Origin: Paralvinella palmiformis
Lineage: Eukaryota; Annelida; Polychaeta; Terebellida; Alvinellidae
Length of the DNA stretch: 64,000 nucleotides
Direction of reading: 5' to 3'
NCBI GenBank assembly: GCA_025642065.1
Contig: JAODUP010000041.1
Coordinates: 662,501-726,500, forward strand
Part shown: in pieces, positions 25,349 through 36,215 of the stretch
How positions within the stretch are numbered: the stretch's first letter is position 1
Layout: each line of letters starts with the position of its first letter
Notes under the pieces: model-generated
What the model was told of the DNA's origin: nothing
The model's database searches: none
Seen by the model: only the letters and a program-made list of their open reading frames with translations
Made by a program: the position numbers and the translations under genes

Positions 25349-26125
25349 GGGGAGGGATAGCAGTGGGAGAGCAAGAAAATATCTCAGCGAATGACATGTT
25401 ATGAACACAACATCTGAATGATTCATCAAGTGACTTTGTTTATGAGCGTTTGCCATTTCAGCTGTAGGTTACATATAATTATTTATTGTATGTAACAATA
25501 TACACATCATAACATCAGGTGATATCAGGAGATATATTCCATAATCTTATTCAATCATGCCGTAATGCGGGTGATAGACCATGATACGCTTCCACCGAAT
25601 AACTAACTTCCGATGCCATAATACATAGACAAGGATGTAACTAAGAGATCATAACATCACTGTCCTTCGAGAAATATACTTCAATTATATGACTAAGCCA
25701 GTAGCATATAATCCAATGTTGACACGTTGAAAACTGCATGCACTGAACTCAGTTAGAAATAGCCATTCAACAAATAAACACATTAAATAACTCAATAAGG
25801 TTCACTCCTTATTATTATATTTCACATATTGAAATATGCAGATACTCACAGATGAGTCAGTGATACAGAATACAAGTACCCCCCCCCCCCCCCAACATGA
25901 CATATTGTTGACAAGATGGTGCCGAGCCACTAAGTGTACATTGTCTGTTTCAAAATGACTATCTGCCATCTTGCAACTATTTTTTTAAATAGTGGAAATC
26001 AATTATTTTCTAGTAGTGTCTGTTACCTGTTATTATTTTTATCACAAAAGTTACAAAAATATGTTTTATAACTTTTCCTCATTAGATAATATTTTGCCAA
26101 CTCGTCTGCATTACAGCAAGTTATC

Positions 26126-26128
<3 letters not shown>
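25347..26128. other. Unique non-coding DNA with a C-run
   Basis: No gene recognised. A 15-base C-run lies at 25879-25893. Confidence 0.4.
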
Positions 26129-26212
<84 letters not shown>

Positions 26213-26220
26213 CATGTATA
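26129..26220. repeat. (CA)n-(AT)n microsatellite
   Basis: About 23 CA units followed by about 15 AT units. Confidence 0.97.
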
Positions 26221-26598
26221 TCAAAGAGATTTCAAGGGTCATTTAAATAGCAACACTGACCCACTTCACTGACCCAAGGACGTTAAAAAAAGGAGTTTAA
26301 TCTATCTTCATGCTTCACTAGTATGCTGACTCCCAGGTGGCAGCACTGGTCTGTCCGCCAATAGGTCACAACAAAGACCAGTTAGTCATAGGAGAGAACT
26401 GTGTTAATTCAGCCTCAAAACTGAGATATTACTAACGATATATCCTTAATATTAGCATCTGACCTGTTACCCTGTGGAAAGTTTCTTTGCCCAGATATTT
26501 ACTCAGCTGCACGTTTTTTGGTCAAATCCTGATAAATGCAATGACAGTGGAATGCAATTTTAGCATCGATTTGTTTTATTCCTTGACAAAAATATAGC
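26221..26598. other. Unique non-coding DNA
   Basis: No gene recognised. Confidence 0.35.
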
Positions 26599-26720
26599 AG
26601 TGGCTCAACGTGTGGAATAGGAAGCAGTTAATCACAGGCTTCGGGTTGGAATCCTTCCTCTACCATTAGCAGTGGATCTATATGATCCATCCAATGGTGT
26701 ATCACGTGATCACAGATGAT
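26599..26720 (+). repeat. tRNA-like SINE fragment
   Basis: A-box-like TGGCTCAACGTGTGGA (near 26601) and B-box-like GGGTTGGAATCCTT (near 26643) at tRNA spacing, followed by an unassigned body. It belongs to a different subfamily from the 19593 copy. Confidence 0.5.
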
Positions 26721-26819
26721 TCTGGTTAAAATTGTTGACAACTATGAAAAAAGCTTGGTACATAACCAGATTTCATCAATACTTTTCCGATATTATTATT
26801 GTAAACAATGCCTTTAGAG

Positions 26820-26895
26820 TCGTGGTAGCCCAACTGGCACAGACACAGAGCCAAAGGTCCTAAGTTTAAGTTCCGCTGTTATCATTAGATACTTG
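26820..26895 (+). repeat. tRNA-like SINE fragment
   Basis: A-box-like TGGTAGCCCAACTGGCAC (26823-26840) and B-box-like AAGTTTAAGTTCCGC (near 26861). No core is visible before the GTGA array. Confidence 0.5.
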
Positions 26896-26932
26896 TGAAA
26901 AATATATCAGCCTCTATTTGCCCAATGCATAT

Positions 26933-27084
26933 CAGTGAGTGAGTGAGTGAGTAGTGAGTGAGTGAGTGAGTGGGTGGGTTGAGTGAGTGAGTGAGTGAGT
27001 GAGTGAGTGAGTGAGTGAGTGAGTGAGTGAGTGAGTGAGTGAGTGAGTGAGTGAGTGAGTGAGTGAGTGAGTGAGTGAGTGAGA
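26933..27084. repeat. (GTGA)n tetranucleotide array
   Basis: About 38 GTGA units on the plus strand with two interruptions near the left end (GTAGTGAG and GTGGGTGGGTTGAG). The minus strand is stop-free in frame and translates as SLTH repeats. The plus strand has TGA in every frame. Confidence 0.97.
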
Positions 27085-27300
27085 ATAATTTGCTAAGCCT
27101 TGGCATTCAAGCTTCTCATGGGACACATGGATAATAAATACCCTCAAGGGAAATGATTTGATCAGATTGAAGCCTTTTACTAATGGATGAAACTTCCCCC
27201 AGACACAGGCAAGCACATCCCTTAGGTAGAGTGAACCAGAACAACGACGCTAGGCTGATGGACCCATTACTAGATTTAGTAACTTGATTAACATAGGACA

Positions 27301-27360
27301 CTGTGTGCGCGTATGTGTGTGTTTTTGTTTGTGTGTGTGTGTGCGCGCGGGTGAGCGCGT
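27301..27360. repeat. Imperfect (GT)n/(GC)n tract
   Basis: GT repeats with T and GC interruptions. Confidence 0.85.
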
Positions 27361-27764
27361 CCGTTTCTGGACACAAGCAACACGGGGATTTATTATGGAA
27401 TTAATTTAATTAAACAGATTAAAGTTTTGGATACATCAGCCTCCTAATACAACATAAAATCAATAAGTATCATTTAAATTTGATTGATACACATATTATT
27501 ATTAAATAATAAAGTGACAGTTATTAGTTATATATGAAGATGAGCATGCCATCGTCTCCATCGGTGTTTAATCGGACAAAAACATATATCAGTTAGTCGC
27601 CGCCGATGTTTCTTTATGGATTGATCCAATCCATCTCTCACGGTTGTCATGTTGTACATTAATCCTAGAAGTAATACGTCATTCTGAGTGTCATTCAGGT
27701 TTCGTTGAATTCGCCTCCAAAAATGGCTCCTTCTCGGTGCTACTCCCTTTAGCCTACGGATTCT
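27361..27764. other. Unique non-coding DNA
   Basis: No gene recognised. Confidence 0.35.
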
Positions 27765-27832
27765 GTGTGATGCGAACTGGGAACTTCCTGTTTTCGGTCT
27801 GCCTCATTAGCCACTGAGCCCATTGTTGGATA
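27765..27832 (-). repeat. tRNA-like SINE head
   Basis: The minus strand reads TGGGCTCAGTGGCTAATG (A-box, complement of 27804-27823) and CAGTTCGCATCAC (B-box, complement of about 27767-27779). Confidence 0.55.
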
Positions 27833-27879
27833 GACGTTGTGACGTATACATTCTGAAGGGCACGGATTTGTTTTCCTTG

Positions 27880-27960
27880 TCATGGTGGCTAAGTGGATGG
27901 AGAGGCCACTACAACTCTGTTGACTTCTGGTTGTGCTTCCATCAGTTGACTGGTAAACTC
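27880..27960 (+). repeat. tRNA-like SINE head
   Basis: TGGTGGCTAAGTGGATGG (27883-27900) and CTGGTTGTGCTTCCA (27927-27941) match A and B boxes. It is head-to-head with the copy at 27765. Confidence 0.5.
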
Positions 27961-28192
27961 AGCAATACAATTATTGATCAGTTTATGTAAATCTTTTTAT
28001 GAGCCAGAGATAATGCAGCGTTTGTTTATTACATTTATTCATTTCGGAACTGATACATAGAAAGTACCAGTTCGTAGAGAGGGGGAGAAGCTGTTTATAA
28101 AGCCATGTTCTGGTTACAATGAGTTAGAATTGTATTCTATAATAACCAAAGTCATCAGCAGAACTATCTGCCGGTTCAATAGATAGACAGAC

Positions 28193-28196
<4 letters not shown>

Positions 28197-28257
<61 letters not shown>
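28197..28257. repeat. (AT)n-(GA)n compound microsatellite
   Basis: An AT tract passes directly into a GA tract and then into the (GAT)n tail of the next SINE. Confidence 0.96.
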
Positions 28258-28289
<32 letters not shown>

Positions 28290-28370
28290 GGTGTTTTACG
28301 GCCACTTTTGTGCACATGGTGGGATAATTGGGCCGAGCGACCTCCAATGATAATTTCCTCCTATGTATAA
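28258..28370 (-). repeat. 5'-truncated SINE with expanded (ATC)n tail
   Basis: On the minus strand the body ..GGTCGCTCGGCCCAATTA.. leads to GTGGCCGTAAAACACCAATC and then about ten ATC units (plus-strand GATGAT at 28258-28288). The tRNA part is absent. It shows that the trinucleotide array is the SINE 3' tail. Confidence 0.8.
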
Positions 28371-28995
28371 GGTACCTGTATTACGTTCAACCCTAGAGCT
28401 ACTAATTGGTGTCCTTATTTGAAGGCTGGCCTAAACACAAAATAATTATCATTAGCGCAATATGAGAGCCTGTCTAGAATTTTAGATTAACACGGTAAAT
28501 ACGGCTTCATATAGTATATTCATCTATACTGTCTATATGAACACATCACCAACGTAACACAACACTAAGTCACTCCAATAACAGCAAATGTTTAATGTTA
28601 ATATATGTCTAAGAGAGAGTTATAGCTTGTCTTAGATTAATGATTACATAATCCGTTATATTCACTGACCATAATCTATTGTCAGCAGATTATCAACAAT
28701 TATATAATATTTCCAGTTGGCTGTCAGTGTATGGTGTATTGTAGAGAGGAGGGGAAGATAGAAGGACTCTTAATGGTAAGTATAATGCTGACTGTAGTGT
28801 GTGTATTTGTGTGTATTGTAGATCATTAGTTAGATAGTCGCTATGACGTGGTGTGTACTCTCAATGTGTACCAGCTGATTATAGCCTAATGATTAATGAT
28901 GGACGTCATAACTATGGGGGACATGGTGACGGCAACATGTTTGTCGACTTGGTATAATACACCCTCCCGTGTTCTAGCTATGGGTGTCTGTCTAT

Positions 28996-29001
<6 letters not shown>
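28371..29001. other. Unique AT-rich non-coding DNA
   Basis: No gene recognised. A consensus-like splice donor (ATG|GTAAGTATAA, near 28773) follows only about 15 open codons. Confidence 0.35.

Positions 29002-29092
<91 letters not shown>
29002..29092. repeat. (CT)n-(GT)n microsatellite
   Basis: About 12 CT units then about 33 GT units, uninterrupted. Confidence 0.97.
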
Positions 29093-29093
<1 letters not shown>

Positions 29094-29186
29094 AGGGTAT
29101 GAAAAGGTACTGGAACAGGGAATTGTGAATTGTAAATACACATTTAGATAAATCATCAGGGAATTAATCAATAAAGAGAAGTAAAA

Positions 29187-29224
29187 TGTGTTTGTGCGCG
29201 CGCGTGTGCGTGCGCGCGTATGTC
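29187..29224. repeat. GC/GT alternating tract
   Basis: GTGCGCGCGCGTGTGCGTGC followed by GCGCGTATG: strict alternation with CG steps. Confidence 0.85.
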
Positions 29225-29735
29225 TGTCCACATAAATGTATGAAATTATGTCTATCCCTGTCTGTCTTCCATATTCTTACTGTATACTCACATTCTCATC
29301 CCATATCAAAACATCACCCCCATACCAAACTCCTCCCGTCACCACCTCTGCCCCCCTCCCCCCCCCTACCCCGACTTGTGTCACCAACTAGGTCAAGCTT
29401 TATTCAGACTTTCGTCATTGAGACATTACTATATCCAACTAATTTAAGGCCAACTCCACTGACTCCGATCGTCTCCCATCAAAGTGTAATAACTGTACTC
29501 AGACATGATACCACCACTTCATTTAACTTCATTTCTCACTTCATCCTATGATCAATAACAATCAGTCGTTAACCATGAAGACACGAAGTGGGAGAAGTGT
29601 TCTTGTTGCTAGTCACCAGCAAACCGGGAAAATAATGACATTGACAGAATGAGAATTAAAACAAGATTCTGGATTCAAGGAAATTCTGAACTTTAAAAAA
29701 TCAAATACGTAAATAAAGCCTCTAGTCATCACAGT
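29225..29735. other. Unique non-coding DNA
   Basis: C-rich around 29330-29370. A 121-codon plus-strand frame is mostly low complexity (Pro/Leu-rich). No gene recognised. Confidence 0.35.
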
Positions 29736-29821
29736 CACAGTAGTAGTATCACCCACCAGCAGTAGCAGCAGCAGTAGTAGTACTGATAGTAGTAGTAGTA
29801 GTAGTAATAGTATTAATAGTG

Positions 29822-29888
<67 letters not shown>

Positions 29889-29995
29889 TAGTGGTAGTAG
29901 TGGTGGTGGTAATAGTAGTAATGGTAGTGGTGGTGGTGGTGTTAGTAGTAGTAGTAATAGTAAAAGTAGTGGTAGTAGTAGTAATAGTGATATTA

Positions 29996-30028
<33 letters not shown>

Positions 30029-30048
30029 GTAATGGTAGTAGTATAGTA
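29736..30048. repeat. (AGT)n trinucleotide array, imperfect
   Basis: About 100 AGT-type units, with GGT, AAT and GAT variants in clusters. It translates as poly-Thr or poly-Val, which explains the open frames here. Confidence 0.97.
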
Positions 30049-30324
30049 GTTTTCTTTCAGATCATACATATATAGAACGTAACGTGTGAGAAACTGCATA
30101 TAATATATGATAATAGTATATGATTTCGCTGGTAAACTAGAGCGTATACCATATTATGAAATATTGTTCAGTTGTTAGATTAATAATTCATACATAAGTA
30201 CATACTTTAAATATAAGCTATTGTAAAATATGCCAGTGTATACTGAGGATCATACAAGAAAATATTTCTACCAAATGTGATGTTTGACAATCTGTGATTA
30301 ACCATTGTTGTAACTGTACTGAAA

Positions 30325-30325
<1 letters not shown>

Positions 30326-30416
<91 letters not shown>

Positions 30417-30420
30417 TTGT
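30326..30420. repeat. (GT)n microsatellite, about 45 units
   Basis: Nearly perfect apart from GG and TT near the right end. Confidence 0.98.
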
Positions 30421-30755
30421 ATAGGAGACACCTAAAAGATGTAACACTACATGATCTTTTGGGACTGATCTCACAGAAGAGCTCCCTCACTCACTGACTT
30501 ACTCATTATCAAACTTGTTAGCATACTAACTCATGTGTTAGCTTGTTGTTTGGCTGGGTGAATGGCTGGCTATCTCACTCATTGACCCATTCACTGACTC
30601 ATTGACTCGCTCATCACCTCCTCCCTGATTTAACAGAATTTGATATTTTTCATAACATAGAGTATGTGAGTATGTTCATGTAGAGTAGGTTTATGAGTAT
30701 TACGTTTATCCTTGGACCTGGACAAACCTGAGGGATATACACGAAAGGTGACTCC
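30421..30755. other. Unique non-coding DNA
   Basis: CACTGACT-type words recur loosely at 30485-30615 (CTCACTCACTGACTTACTCA and CTCACTCATTGACCCATTCA), resembling a decayed TCAC array. No gene. Confidence 0.4.
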
Positions 30756-31035
30756 CTGGGAAATTATCAGATGAAACATTCCCACAGGCAGTACTGAGAT
30801 TTGAACCCAGACCTGGATATATGAATTACAATGCGCTACCAGGTGGGCTATATGTATGCCGTACACGCATTGATGTTTAAGTCAGAATCATATAATATAG
30901 TACGTGTTTACTATTAATACATAAATAAAGTTCTGATTTAATCATAATTACAATATACTGTAAGTGACCTCTCTCGCTCTTTTTCAAACCACCACCCCTC
31001 CCTTTCCTACATTCTTTATCCCCTCCCTGATTCAC
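30756..31035 (-). repeat. Duplicated segment copy A with tRNA-like SINE head
   Basis: The minus strand reads TAGCCCACCTGGTAGCG (A-box) and GGGTTCAAATCTC (B-box). The flanking 270 bases match 32789-33030: TTATCAGATGAAACATTCCC, GGCAGTACTG.GATTTGAACC, ..AGAATCATA.AATATAGTA.., CATAAATAAAGTT, and a CTCTCTCGCTCT..CCCCTCCC end. The tRNA-like half is intact here and partly deleted in the other copy. Confidence 0.75.
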
Positions 31036-31676
31036 TCACACACACCCTAATGGATAGTTTTCCCTTGTTGTCTTATTGAACTGCAGCATCTACGCCCATC
31101 ACCATAACCATCATAAGCCCCCCCCCCATACCTAGGGTTATTCTTATACAGCATGTATCATCTTAACATAAGAACATTTTCCTATCGTGGCCTCTCAACT
31201 GATTCCATAAGATACTCATTTACAGCTGAGTGGCGTCGGGCATTTGGAGATCAAAAGATTTTCTCCAATCATCTAATGGTCCCAGTGATACCTGGCCACC
31301 AACCTACTGCATGATGAACAGTCCATTACTCTAGCAGAACTACACTTGTATGTGGAATTACAAATGTTATGGTCTTCATTTCTGACTGGGATATTTGTAA
31401 TGAATATATACAGGAGGGGGGGGGGGAAGAGTCAGTTCAGCTCATAGTATTTGCTCAGTGGCCACCAGAAGATGATTGACATAATTTCATTATAAAATGT
31501 TATTATATTAAACAAAAATACGTCGCCACAAAGTAAATATTTTACTGACATTAAAATAAACAAAATCGTGAGAAGAAAAAACTATTTCAAGAATCTATAT
31601 GAGGATTTTAGGATAATGATGTCAGGCAAGGACATGGGGGGTCAACGTGGCATAGAACATAGGGCAGGGACATAGG
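31036..31676. other. Unique non-coding DNA
   Basis: C-run near 31119-31128 and G-run near 31416-31427. No gene. Confidence 0.4.
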
Positions 31677-31828
31677 GTGAGTGATTGAGTGAGTGAGTGA
31701 GTGAGTGAGTGAGTGAGTGAGTGAGTGAGTGAGTGAGTGAGTGAGTGAGTGAGTGAGTGAGTGAGTGAGTGAGTGAGTGAGTGAGTGAGTGAGTGAGTGA
31801 GTGAGTGAGTGAGTGAGTGAGTGAGTGA
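31677..31828. repeat. (GTGA)n tetranucleotide array
   Basis: About 37 units, almost perfect, with one GTGATTGAG at the left end. Same orientation as the arrays at 26933, 35449 and 45025. Confidence 0.98.
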
Positions 31829-31944
31829 AAAGGGTTGTTATTTCGGTCGAATTCTTTCATTTGCTTTCGATGACATACAAAGTGAAACAGCAGCCAATTC
31901 TATATCATGGAGACAGAGGATAACTTTTGGATTCAATACAAAGA

Positions 31945-31998
31945 GAGATAAAGAAAGAGAGATAGAGAGAGAGAGAGTGTGGGGGCGCGTCTCTCCCT

Positions 31999-32032
<34 letters not shown>

Positions 32033-32095
32033 CTCTATCTCTCTCTCTCTCTGACACACACATACACATACAGAGAGAGAGAGAGAGAGAGAGAG
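31945..32095. repeat. (GA)n ... (CT)n/(CTAT)n ... (GA)n, self-complementary
   Basis: A GA run, a short GTGTGGGGGCGCGTC spacer, CT and CTAT runs, CACACATACACATACA, then GA again. The GA and CT blocks can pair as a hairpin. Confidence 0.93.
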
Positions 32096-32099
32096 ACGA

Positions 32100-32560
32100 A
32101 TAAATGTTTTAATTATTGATGGTTCCAAAAATTAAGCTTATAACTCTGCCGATGAATTTCTTCATCACGAAGCCACTAATTTAGTGACATGTGTCCAGGT
32201 TTTGATGTATCCGTCTCCGTCGTAACAATCCTTCATTCATTAAATAAATTTTCTCCATAATGCTTAAATTACCACTAAAACGGCGTCGGTTTTTATTAGA
32301 GCTAATCTCCAGGAGATTTCATCACCAGCAACAAATTAATCCATCAGGACATGATGTAAATAGCACCATGCGTGCCATCACCGTTAACTAATATTTCTTG
32401 GCCATTATGAAATGAGTTCTTGCCTCCGGCTATGAGTCATCCTTTAAGCATCGGGGCAGTAATTAATAATAATGTAATAAAATCATGATAAACGAAGAGC
32501 CATTTTTATTAATGACAATACTTCGAGATGATCATCCACGGATACAATAATAAACAACAC
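32100..32560. promoter_or_regulatory. Candidate conserved non-coding block
   Basis: Complex, repeat-free AT-rich DNA with dense homeodomain-type words: TTAATCC (Otx/bicoid-like) at 32336-32342, GTAATTAAT at 32459-32467, AATTACC near 32267. It holds no open frame of note. Enhancer function is inferred from texture only. Confidence 0.3.
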
Positions 32561-32741
32561 TCAGGTGACACAAGGTGCCTATTTGCTGGATGTGTTCTCA
32601 TGTAATCAGGTAAAGTGCTCAAGAAGCTGCCTACCCCTAAACACCTGCAAAGTAATAATAATAATAAAGCAGATTTATTAAAAGACTGTAGTATTAATTG
32701 TGGTTCCCCGGTTATTGAAATGGAAGCATATACAAATATTT

Positions 32742-32788
32742 ATTATTATTATCAGATTAAATATTATTATTATTATTATTATTACCAT
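32742..32788. repeat. (ATT)n microsatellite
   Basis: ATT runs flanking the duplicated segment copy B. Confidence 0.93.
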
Positions 32789-33030
32789 TATTATCAGATG
32801 AAACATTCCCACGGGCAGTACTGGGATTTGAACCCAGACATGGATATCTGATGCACAGTGCATTGATGAACAATAGCCAGAATCATAAAATATAGTAATT
32901 GTTTATTATTAATGCATAAATAAAGTTATGTTTTACTAATTATGTAATAAAACTGTGACTTCTCTCTCGCTCTCTTTCAACTTCCCCCCCCCCCTACATC
33001 CTTTATCTACCTTCTCCCCCTCTCTGGTGC
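32789..33030 (-). repeat. Duplicated segment copy B (A-box part deleted)
   Basis: Matches 30756-31035 in direct orientation, about 2.0 kb downstream. Roughly 25-30 bases that hold the A-box are missing. The segment includes the B-box-containing GGGATTTGAACCC. Confidence 0.75.
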
Positions 33031-33089
33031 TAGTTCTTCGGTTATTGAAATAGATGCATATAGAAATATTTATATTATTTTCATAACCA

Positions 33090-33127
33090 TTCTTCTTCTT
33101 CTTATTATTATTATTATTATTATTATT
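33090..33127. repeat. (CTT)n/(ATT)n microsatellite
   Basis: CTT units followed by about ten ATT units. Confidence 0.93.
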
Positions 33128-33204
33128 TGTAGTAGTTTTGATATTAGCACTAATGATATTTGTTGTTGTTACACTAATAGTAATGATGGTGTTGGTTGTA
33201 ATCT

Positions 33205-33510
33205 TTGTAGTAGTAGTAATAGTAGTAGTATCATTAGTAGTACAATGGTAGTAGTAGTAGTAGTAGTAGTAATAGTAGTAGAAGTGGTAGTAGTAGAAGT
33301 ATTCTTATTATTAATATTATTAGTACTAATGGTATTAGTAGTAATATCATTAGTATTGTTATTCTTACTATTACTATTTCTATTATTATTAGTAGTAGTA
33401 GTAGTAGTATCATTGTTATTGTTGTTATTATTGTTATCATTAGTAGTAGTAGCAGTGGTAGTAGTATGGTAGTAGGAGAAGTAGTGGTAGAAGAAATAAT
33501 AGTAGTAGTA
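33205..33510. repeat. Imperfect (AGT)/(ATT)n trinucleotide array
   Basis: AGT, ATT and GTT trinucleotides fill about 300 bases in patches. Open frames here are poly-Leu/Val/Ile artefacts. Confidence 0.93.
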
Positions 33511-34535
33511 GTTTCACCATGAATTAATATAATTTTGAGCAGGCAATAAAAATAATAATTTAGACTGTATTTTAAGAATTATTACTTCGGAACTAGTGAC
33601 GTAGGGATAATTATTACAGTCGTCGACAACAAACACCTCTCTCACAAAAGATATAGCAACCATCATATTTACATTTCATCTTTAAGAATGGACTAATTTA
33701 AATAAATGTGTTTTTAGATCATTAGTCAAGTGTTGTTTAATAGCTGCTATACCTCACTCAGTCATACAACAAGCTCACTAACATCGGAGACATCCAATTT
33801 ATTGGCGAAATGATGTAAAATTATTGTTGTTTTATAAGAACAATACGCAGCGTCTGACATTTATGGTGTATCACTGTTGAGTCCTTCGCGTTTCTTGCTT
33901 TGTTTATAATGTTTTATTGTTGTTGTTGTTGTTGTTGTATTTGATGGTGATGTTGTTCACTCATATTCGATTCTATCCAGTGTTGGAAGATATTTGGAAA
34001 ATATCCGGTGTTTTAATTCACAGATACAATCTCCGCCCCACTAACTCCATCCCCCCAATCTTCCACCCTCGCTGGCCGCTTCTGTTTCCGTATAATGTAT
34101 TACGCTGTAATGTTGTTTGCTTGAATTTGATCCCTACAACTGATGTGTTCATGGCGCGGCAGATGAAGACTGATAGTCGGCAAGATGAAAGGCTAGCCTC
34201 GGCTGGTGATATCGCTGATTAGAAACGTTGTTAATCTAGCAACTTTACGACAACGAACACCAGAACAACAATAGCTCGTTTAGAGAAGCGTATGTCTTCT
34301 TTATGTCACATTAACACGTCGTATATTAACACCGTTGTCTCTCAGGTTAGAAACAGGCAATTGGTGTCCGGCTTCAGGAAGCCGCAACAACACATGATCC
34401 GGAAGAACTTTCACATAAATATACGGAGTAGGTTACAACTTCAGAAAGGTAGAGTAAGACATGTATGATAATATAAATAATGATATGATGACAAAACTGG
34501 TACTATCAACACGACTAATAATGATGATCATTATA
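33511..34535. other. Unique non-coding DNA
   Basis: A short (TTG)n at 33917-33938. A 101-codon frame at 33917-34222 starts in the TTG repeat and is not recognised. Confidence 0.4.
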
Positions 34536-34537
34536 AC

Positions 34538-34615
34538 AACAACAACAACAACTATAACAACAACAACAACTATAACAACAACAACAATAACGACAATAAT
34601 AACTAACAATTAATT
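34538..34615. repeat. (CAA)n imperfect array
   Basis: AACAACAAC and CTATAACAACAACAAC blocks. Confidence 0.93.
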
Positions 34616-34770
34616 AGATTATTTGTGAGACACACACTAAGTGCCTGTAGATCATAGTTCTGGATAATCTGGATCTGGTTCTGTTTCAGTAATTCTTTTC
34701 ATCCGTGATTGTTAATGGTTATGTTTAGGAAATACTTCAGATATATACTTGTCTGGTTAATTGAAATTAT

Positions 34771-34776
34771 AACAAC

Positions 34777-34809
<33 letters not shown>

Positions 34810-34812
34810 TAT
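34771..34812. repeat. (AAT)n microsatellite
   Basis: About 13 units. Confidence 0.96.
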
Positions 34813-35448
34813 ATACACAACGAAAACTATGTCATCCTCAACAAACACATTTTTAGAGCCCCAAACATTTTACGTAAAAAGGCTTTAAATTAAAAGAAGG
34901 ATGTACTATTTAAAACAACAAAAGTACAGTATACGATTTGAAAATAAGATATAAACACATCCACCTCCCCCCACCCCAAATAAATTAAATTAAACTAATG
35001 CTAACTTACTGAGTTAGGACATCCGGGAAGCATATGTAATGGGCCGATAGCTGGATACTATCCGATGTCTGGAGAGTTGATCCCGTGTCAGTGACGCCAA
35101 GATCCCGTTTCTATCAAGTGTAGATATCCTGATTGATTCCATTATGATCATGTTCTAGTTCATCCGGTCAATGACATGTGAGTGGCCTACTGACAGACTT
35201 ACTGATACCATATGTTATAGACTGATCATGAACTAAGAGGCCATTTTCTGGTGGTATCATGGTAAGATCGTGGTACCAAGATCGTGGTATTCAGTGAGTA
35301 CACTGTCAGCTATAACGATTACTGTCTGGTCTGACTCCGGTTACCTGCTGATGTTACGTACTAATTGGTCCAGAGCCTGCTGAGTACACCTGATCCGTGC
35401 TGGGAGTGTTTGTTGTTTTACCGATAACACTTAGTTGAATGGATGAGA
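34813..35448. other. Unique non-coding DNA
   Basis: No gene recognised. A short tandem GATCGTGGTA(C/T) lies near 35264-35290. Confidence 0.4.
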
Positions 35449-35670
35449 GTGAGTGAGTGAGTGAGTGAGTGAGTGGGTGGGTGGGTGGGTGGTGGTGGTG
35501 AGTGAGTGAGTGAGTGAGTGAGTGAGTGAGTGAGTGAGTGAGTGAGTGAGTGAGTGAGTGAGTGAGTGAGTGAGTGAGTGAGTGAGTGAGTGAGTGAGTG
35601 AGTGAGTGGGTGGTGAGTGAGTGAGTGAGTGAGTGAGTGAGTGAGTGAGTGAGTGAGTGAGTGAGTGAGT
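35449..35670. repeat. (GTGA)n array with GTGG interruptions
   Basis: About 55 units. GTGGGTGGGTGG variants occur near 35473 and 35605. Confidence 0.98.
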
Positions 35671-35769
35671 TAACAATATGACTTTTATGAGCGGTTTTGT
35701 TGTTCACCTTTAAAGCAGTAGTTTGGTAGTCTATCAGGTAATCATAATAACAATTATTTGTATTATCAT

Positions 35770-36215
35770 TATTAATAACTCTATCCTCATATAACTTTCA
35801 AGTTACACATAAATGAAGTATTTTTGTAGGTAGAAATGTCGTAATAGGTTTGTGTTTGCACGGATCACTTTGAACTGGCCTGGCCACCTTGTGGCTAATT
35901 AATTATGCAGCAGAATATGCACGCATGCTCCGTGTTGGCACACAGGTGTTGACGTTACATACAAACCCGAGGGGGGGAAACTATACCAAAACAGACACAC
36001 AAATGTTGATGACGTCAGAATACATTTCTGTCCATCGGGACTTCTTATCAAGTAAAAACGAACAGATCAGAATTTCTGCGTCGGCTAAAAATGTCCTTAG
36101 CCTATAATTACAGCTTTGATATACTTTAAAATAAAATAAATGACTATAATTCGTTTCATCTACAGTTTTACTTAAGGAGCAGGATGAAAATTCCGAAAGA
36201 ACCACTTTAACTACT
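35770..36215. repeat. Unnamed dispersed repeat, copy 1
   Basis: Aligns in direct orientation with about 40660-41115. Shared words include TATTATTAATAA, ATAAATGAAGT, TGTCGTAATA, GTGG.TAATTAATTA, AATATGCACGCATG, a TGACGTCA box (36010-36017), GAATTTCTGCGT and a GATGAAAATT right end. By eye about two thirds of positions agree with several small indels. No coding potential or clear terminal inverted repeats. Confidence 0.75.

Noticed and set aside
26885..27216. SLTH-repeat proteins on the minus strand (also at 31642, 35354 and 44909)
   Set aside because: Direct translation of (GTGA)n arrays. There is no non-repeat domain on either side.
28720..28785. Short first exon ending at a consensus donor (ATG|GTAAGTATAA)
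   Set aside because: Only about 15 open codons, with no acceptor partner or homology.
29749..30099. Poly-Thr and poly-Val frames
   Set aside because: Translation of the (AGT)n array.
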